From Theristus sp. LFF4_11 (lineage: Eukaryota > Nematoda > Chromadorea > Monhysterida > Xyalidae), in NCBI GenBank assembly GCA_030248135.1, contig JASANC010002628.1:124001-188000 (forward strand): DNA of 64,000 nt. The letters are read 5' to 3'. Below the pieces are notes generated by a model, which worked only from the letters and a program-made list of their open reading frames with translations, ran no database searches and was not told the DNA's origin. How positions within the stretch are numbered: the stretch's first letter is position 1; each line of letters starts with the position of its first letter. Below, in pieces: positions 57,236 through 64,000 of the stretch. The position numbers and the translations under genes were made by a program.

Positions 57236-60200
57236 GGTGGCACCCGCTTTCTCGCCGGAGCCGCCACACGACAAAGCTGCTGAGGACATGGCATTTCCGT
57301 TGATCAACATGGAGGCCATTTACTTGCCACAACGACCACAACCAAAACTAGAACAACCGCGCGTACCGCAAGGCAACGTAGACACGGAACCGTGGTGCAG
57401 AATCTGTAACACAAACCAACATTGGCACCGAGATTGCCCATACAGAGTCCAGTGCCGAAACCGCAACTGCCAGCGAAATTTCCTCCTTCACGGCCACACT
57501 GAACAATGTCGCTTGCAATCGGAATGTGCAACTTGCGGCTGGACCGGCGCTCACCACAGTCATCAGTGCTACTGCAAAGATTGCAAACTGTTCTTTGGCA
57601 GACACAACCGCTTTTGTCCGAAACAACAATGCTGGACATGCGGACGACTCGGCGGCCACCTTGCTGACTGCCCCCGACGCCCTGACCGTCCAGTGGTTAG
57701 TTCATCACTTGTTTCACGCACACTTCCAATCATTTCGGTGTTTATCATGCTCACGATTTTATGGCCATCTGCTGTCGCGGCAATGACAAATCCAGCAGTG
57801 CAACTCTGTGCACGGAACCGCGCAGCAGCACTTTTTGCACCACCCACTCACCAATCATGCATAATACCAAGACAACTCGAGACCATCCATAATGTCACCG
57901 TTACATTGCACACATCGCGCACACAGCCAATTGTAACCACAGCATGGCGATGTTTCAAACGCACGCGAAGAATATGCACAAAGACTTCGTTTTTTAACTC
58001 GCGCCATATTTTCCTAGACCACACACAAACCACTTCAGCAGATCATGACTCATGTCTCACCGCCATTAAATTAATAAGAGCGAAAGGTAGTGCACCCAGG
58101 TTCGTACCGTCTTTTGGCAACATCACACAGACAGACACAGGCTTGTGGTGCACGAACCACCAATTGATCGTAAAGTATAAATGGTGGGCAGAGGCATGCT
58201 CAACAGTAACCAATTTCTTTGTTGAACCGGGACAAATAGCAAGCAACGACGGAAAACACCTGTTCAGTGATCTTGGCGACGTTTCTCATTGCAATCCACC
58301 CGACGCAATATGTTTGTTGCAAGACAGCATGGTGATATGGTACGCATTTGGATTGCAGTATGCAATATGCCCTCTTGAGAAAAAAGGCACATACATGGCA
58401 GAATTGAAAGGCGAACATCTTATAATTCATGAGCTTCAAGCCGCTTTCACTTTCACCGACAAACGACAGACCAATATTACATGCATCGGACCAGCATGGG
58501 TTCCGGATCAAGGGGGTACAGCCATCACCACAGACGCACTTGCAGAGATTTGGAACTCAAAGACAAAGCCATTGCATCGACATAAAGCCAACACTATAAA
58601 AGCAAGCGATCCAGAAAACGCAAAATTTGAATTTCTCAAAAGTAAAATGGATAAACTCGCCATTGACGCGTTTGCTTACACGTGGAATACTTATTGTCAA
58701 CTTCGTAATCACCTTTCGGCAACAATAAGGCAATTATTGACGTTAGACGCCACCGCTGGCATGCGCGCATTTCTTCAACGCGTTGACATTGTTGCACAAT
58801 GGACAGGAGACGCCATAGCAGTATGGCAATGCACACCAGTAACACCAGACAAGACTTTTTGGTCAGGACAAGTCAATGGCACGTGCTATGATTTCTTACC
58901 GATCATGTATAAAGGCAGACTTTGGTTCGTTAGCCCAGGCTCTAAAGATCTCGTTCCGTTTGCACCGACGGTGCCTTGCGCACATCGAGTGCATATGGTT
59001 CAAAAGCAGGGCAGTAAGTGGTTTTCATCGTCCGGAGAGCAACATGTGCAGAGACATCACACAACATTGCATTGGACAGAACCGAACGTACATTTTGCAT
59101 TCAGCGCGCCTACGTTGTATCATGATATTGCTGCAGGACAGGTCACACAATTAGGAATGCTGAGAAGTTTTGTGTTTAGAGCAGAAGAAACACGTTTTCG
59201 CCTTGACAGACTTATTAATTACACGGCATTGCAAGTTCACGACTCTGAGACTTACCGCGCATTTTTAGCTGGATTAGGCGAAGGCGCTGGTAACCTTGTG
59301 CGAGGTTATGGTGACGCACTTGAGTCAGTAGTTCACGGTACCGCGACAGCAACCACAGGCGCCATACATTCATTCATTTCGGAACCGGCACGACTCGTTT
59401 TTCATATTATGGTGGTACTCATCATCCTGGCATTAACGATTGCGCTGATATGGTGCTGTTGCACATCACGCACAAACACAGAGCCAATGTGCAAGAGAAT
59501 TCATCACTGGCGCCGACGACTCTGCTATCACTTAAGACAAAGAGTAGAACGACGTAGACAGCTTAGTCCCGACAGCTGGCCGCTCGCACAGCTCGTCAAT
59601 CTCAGGACATTCCGATCACAAAACCAACCTGATGACCAAACAAGGGCACCGACAGAAAATTGCACTGAATCGCAAACACAGCCCGAACAACGGCAAGAAG
59701 CCAGCGATGCTGGTTACACCGAACCGATAGACCCAGAGTACGAACCACCACTAAGTGAAACAACACCAAAACCACCAGAAATTTCGACATTGCCCCGTAA
59801 GAAAACTCAAGGCACACCGACCGCAGAATTTATGTACATCAACTGTGCACCCTCAGGCTCAGGTACTACACCACCAGAACTCATGTGCACTACCATCCAA
59901 CCATTTGCTAAATACACCAAAGAACCAGAACAACTTTACACTAACGTACTACCTTCAAGCGGAGATCGCGCACAGATGATTTCAGTGCCATTAAGTGAAG
60001 CACCATTGACTTTTCAAGCACTCGACACACATACAACAAATGGCTGTGATCACACGGACATACTTGAACGCTCAGTAAACACACCACACCACAGCTACAC
60101 TTGTATAAGTCCAAATACTGACACATCGACTTTAGTGCCTTTGCAAAAACGACCGACAGCACAACGACGAAAACGCAGACGGCATACTAGCGTGACTGGC

Positions 60201-63200
60201 TCGCATAGCACCGCCACAAACAGTTCAACAGAGATCCGAGTATCACCGACCGATGAAGCAACTATTAACAGTAATCCCACGCACAAACCCTCACTACCCG
60301 CGCTTTCACCTTTGGACACACGGCAACGAGCGCCCAGTCCAATTTTGCCTCGTTGTTTCACAGCACGTTTCCATCTCATGCAGCAGATTTTAAGTTCGGT
60401 TTGGATTTTTTACTTGCCATTACGCATCAACTATGTTAAGATGAAAGCAGTTTTCGATACCGGTTCGTCACATTCCCTCATCTCACGAAGCTCTTGCGAA
60501 CGCGCAAACATACAATGGGAACCAACACACCAGTTCAATGGCATAGGCATGGCTGGAACACGGTTCCATATCCTAGGAATAGCCGCAGTAAATCTTGAAA
60601 TCGGACTGAGCGCTGACCCAGGCACCATGATTCTCAAAGACCACCCACTTTTAGTAGTTGAAAATGAGACTACAGACGTTTTCCTAGGCGCCGACATTTT
60701 GCCAAGACTCTCACCGGTACGAATAGCTGTTCAACCGACAGGCAGAGGCATCATGCAAATCTCTAAAGCTCGAAAAACAACCACTTTCCCCATTGGACCA
60801 CTAATGGACACTATGCCCGAAGGAATGCTCACAAGCGGACGAATTCATGCAACAAAAACAATTACATTAGAACCTGAAACATTAACACCAGTAACGTGCA
60901 CTGTCACGCGCATTTCTACCAAGCCAAATGATCCAATTGCCGTTTTCAATGCTTATGACACCCCAATGCGACTTTTCTCATTTGATGACCAAGTTGTGTC
61001 CGTTAGACATGAGAACGATTTACCGTTAGTGGACATATTCATTAACAATCCGACCAGACTTCCCGTAACCATTTATGAAAACATGTTCATCGCTGAAGCG
61101 TTACCGTTCCATGAAGACACACAAGACTCACCACAAGCAAAACATGCTCAAGTACGACGCACAAAAGCAACGAATGAACCACAACCAGAACCAATGACCC
61201 TAGACGAGACTAAAGACTGGAAAACACGCATAGACGCTTTGGATTGGGACGCCATGCAGTTGACAGATACACAAAAACAAGCACTGCGCGACCTTCTTGT
61301 AAAAAACGGCGACATCTTTTCAAAAGGTCCATATGATTTAGGAGCGACCGATCTGGTGAAATTCACTATTGACACGCAGGATATGCCACCAGTTCGGTGC
61401 AGACCATACAAAATTCCACACGCTCTAAAATCAGTCTTAGACGAAAAAATTCGAAAATTGCATGACGCTGGACTTATTGAACCCTCAGACTCACCGTACG
61501 CCTCACCAGTATTTTTAATACCCAAAAAGGAAGACGATTGGAGATTAGTGCAAGACTTTCGAAAATTAAATGGCCAAATAAGACAATCAGCGTATCCACT
61601 ACCATTAATCACAGACCTCATTGACAAATTAGGTAATGCCAATTATTTTTCGACCCTCGACTTGAACCAAGCCTACCATCAGATTATGATCGCGGATGAA
61701 GATAAAGAGAAGACAAGCTTTGTAACACCAGACTCACAGTGGCAATGGACTCGCTGTCCGTATGGCCTGCAGTCACTGCCAGGTTTTTTCATGCGACTCA
61801 TGGCTATTGTCCTTCGAAATATCACATCCGCAACCGCATACATTGACGACATTCTAGTATGGACACAAACATGGACAGAACATCTTAATTCGCTAGACCA
61901 AGTTTTCGCTAGGCTCCGACACGCAAACTTAAAAATTAAGCTTGAAAAGTGCTCATTTGCTCGACAAGAAGTTCCCTACCTAGGCCATGTTATTTCACGA
62001 CACGGTGTCCGCACAGACGACAAAAAAGTAGAAAAAGTTCGCAACTGGCCAGTGCCAACGTCAGTCAAAGACATTCAAGCATTCCTCGGTCTTTCCGGAT
62101 TTTATAGACGCTACATTAAAGACTATGCTAAAATTGCAGAACCATTAAACCGCATGACTCGAAAAGGAGAGAGATTTGTTTGGACAGAACTTGCACAAAA
62201 AGCTTTTGACGCACTCAAAACCGCTTTGACTACGGCACCTGTTTTGGCACACCCCATCTTTGACGGACGCCGATGGATACTCCAAACTGACGCTTCTGAT
62301 AAAGCGCTAGGTGCTGTCCTATCGCAAGAACAAGACGATGACACTGTGCGCCCAGTGGCTTTTGCTTCGCGAATCTTACAAAAGGCTGAAAAAAATTATT
62401 CAGTAACCGAACGCGAAGTTTTAGCCATTGTGTTTGCATGTCAACATTTCAAAACGTATATTTACCATACCGACGTATTAGTGGAAACAGACCATGCAGC
62501 ACTTGTGTGGTTACTTACCGGAAATCACCAAGGCCGTTTAGCTCGCTGGGCTTATATCCTCGCGGGCTACCGACTTTCTATTCGCTACAAGCGAGGAATA
62601 CACAATAATGCTGCGGACGGACTTTCACGAGTAATAATTCCAGACAACACGGATATTAAACCATTAGATCCGCTTGACACAAGTGAAGAGCTATTCACAG
62701 GACATGCACAGATCATTGTCACCACCGACACACATGACAATGACACCATCGACAAAACTGAACGTACAAAAATGGCCGCACTGCAGAGAAAAGACAAAAA
62801 ATTGCTACCCCTCATTCACTTCATAGAAACTGACGTACTTCCAACAGACGTGACTGAGGCAACAGCAATTATCGCACAACGACCCTGCTACGAACTTTTC
62901 GATACGGTCTTATACCGCATCGATCCTCGAAAGCGAGGTTTGACTTTACTCGTCATACCATCCAGTGCACAGAAAACACTGATTCGTGACAATCATGATA
63001 CACCGCACGCAGGACACTTTGGCATCCAACGTACTTACGCAAGATTAGCCGAAAGATATTATTGGGATGGAATGCTAAAAGACGTAACAAACTATGTAAA
63101 CCAGTGTCAACAATGCGCTTTGCACAAAACACCGCGACACCAGACAAAAGTACCACTAGGCACCTTGCCAATCGCGATAAAACCGTTTGCACGCATTCAC

Positions 63201-64000
63201 ATTGACACCATAGGCCCATTCCCACAAAGTCTCAAAGGCAACAAATACTGTATTACAATTATTGATGCACTGACACGGTGGCCAGAAGTGTATCCAGTTC
63301 CAAACACGACGGCAGAGACAACCGCAGACGCACTAATCACGTTTATTTCGCGTTTTGGCGCGCCAAAAGTCATTTGCTCAGACAATGGCCGCAATTTTGT
63401 GTCTACTACAGTGACAGAACTCTGCAAGATTTTTGAAATTAGGCATAAAACCACCGCGCCTTACAACCCAAAATGCAACGGCGCCGTGGAACGATTTCAC
63501 GGCACCCTCAAGACAGCCATGGCCTGCTTCACAGACAAAAAGCAAGCCCTCTGGGACGACAATATCGACCTGTTGTTGTTCGCATATAGGACTTCGAAAG
63601 TGGAACCGACAGGCTATACGCCGTTCCACATGATTTACGGCTTTCAACCGCTGTCATGGTCAGATGCGCTCCTTGATTTCACGCCCTCGGCATACAACGT
63701 GGACAGTGATAATTATATCTTGTTCCTCCGCGCGACATTACGCGATGCATGGACTGTAGCCAGAGACACATGGCAAGCACATGTAGGCAAACAACAAAAA
63801 CACTACAATAAAGACGCTAAACCACACGACCTCCAAATCGGTGACTTAATATACATACGCACCACACAAGCACCAACAGGCGTTGCGACCAAACTATGGC
63901 CCAAATACAAAGGCCCATTTGAGATCCGAGCATTGACAGAGACTAACGCGATGGTCACTCCCCAACATCGGATGACCCCCATTCAGACGGTCAACATTAA
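57078..64000 (+). CDS. Zinc finger-envelope-protease-RT-RNase H-integrase polyprotein (open at window end)
   Basis: The frame is open from 57078 to the last base, over 2300 codons. In order: a CCHC knuckle (57396-57437) and three or four further Cys/His clusters to 57671; a hydrophobic signal-like segment (57723-57782); an extracellular-type region with about five N-glycosylation sequons and many cysteines; a membrane anchor (59394-59462) with a basic tail; a Ser/Thr/Pro-rich linker; an aspartic protease with DTGSS (from 60450); reverse transcriptase (about 61380-62010; YIDDI at 61839); RNase H with TDASDKALG (about 62280); integrase zinc finger (about 62994-63117) and core with D, D and E in HIDTIG, CSDNG and GAVERFHG; and a GPF-type C-terminal motif (KYKGPFEI). 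Placement of the membrane protein before the protease is unusual. The glycoprotein family is not identified. Confidence 0.93.
57121..57219. repeat. 61-bp tandem duplication at the gag/downstream frame boundary
   Basis: GAAACGCCTGCAAGACGTCG begins at 57121 and again at 57182, and the copies stay identical to CGCCGAGAC. As 61 is one more than a multiple of three, the second copy is read in the frame used by the downstream coding region. The repeat thus accounts exactly for the frame change between Gag and the rest. Confidence 0.9.

Larger units (their letters stand above)
53950..64000 (+). mobile_element. Ty3/Gypsy-type LTR retroelement with internal envelope-like gene (3' end outside window)
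   Basis: Order: LTR, gag (54350-57235), then one frame (57078 to the window end) coding zinc fingers, an envelope-like glycoprotein, protease, reverse transcriptase, RNase H and integrase. The Gypsy affinity rests on the RT-RNase H-integrase order and a YIDDI catalytic motif. The 5' boundary is not fixed because the 3' LTR is not in the window; the LTR may begin anywhere from about 53800 to 53970. It lies downstream of the sixth DHHC exon in the same orientation, probably in an intron. The coding frames are largely intact, so the insertion is fairly young. Confidence 0.93.

Overview
The window looks like nuclear DNA of an invertebrate animal, most plausibly a nematode. The evidence is split genes with GT-AG introns, many acceptors of the TTTTCAG type, metazoan gene families (fused PAICS, KCNQ-type channel, SENP, DHHC) and abundant small DNA transposons. 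The phylum is inference; no rRNA, SL RNA or tRNA gene was seen to settle it.

Layout. 1-4.7 kb: nothing recognisable. 4760-15553 (-): an Ulp1/SENP-type SUMO protease in about 14 exons. 15.6-16.6 kb: a fold-back repeat. 16643-19894: a dead hAT transposon carrying two younger hAT insertions. 20447-26939 (+): PAICS in 12 exons, complete. 27434-31990 (-): a KCNQ-like potassium channel in 11 exons, convergent with PAICS. 32885-40043 (-): a secreted protein built from 15 cysteine-rich modules, one per exon. 40-44.7 kb: nothing confident. 44775-46502 (-): a six-exon gene with Tudor-like features. 46.5-49.2 kb: microsatellites and a 39-bp tandem repeat. 49252-53412 (+): the first six exons of a DHHC palmitoyltransferase. 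About 53.95-64.0 kb (+): the 5' LTR and body of a Ty3/Gypsy-type retroelement running off the window, with an envelope-like membrane protein coded between the Gag zinc fingers and the protease.

Mobile DNA dominates the non-coding sequence. There is a tRNA-derived SINE in seven full or partial copies, all on the + strand. There are several MITE families: hAT type with 8-bp target duplications, TA type, and TTAA type. Nested insertions allow some relative dating. Many copies sit in introns, some within tens of bases of a 3' splice site.

For the main genes, exons were joined by reading frame: exon phases agree across every join, except for the few joins stated as uncertain. The genes have unrelated roles (SUMO removal, purine synthesis, ion conduction, secretion, protein lipidation) and no cluster logic is evident. 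The most unusual items are the envelope-in-the-middle retroelement and the one-exon-per-module cysteine-rich gene.
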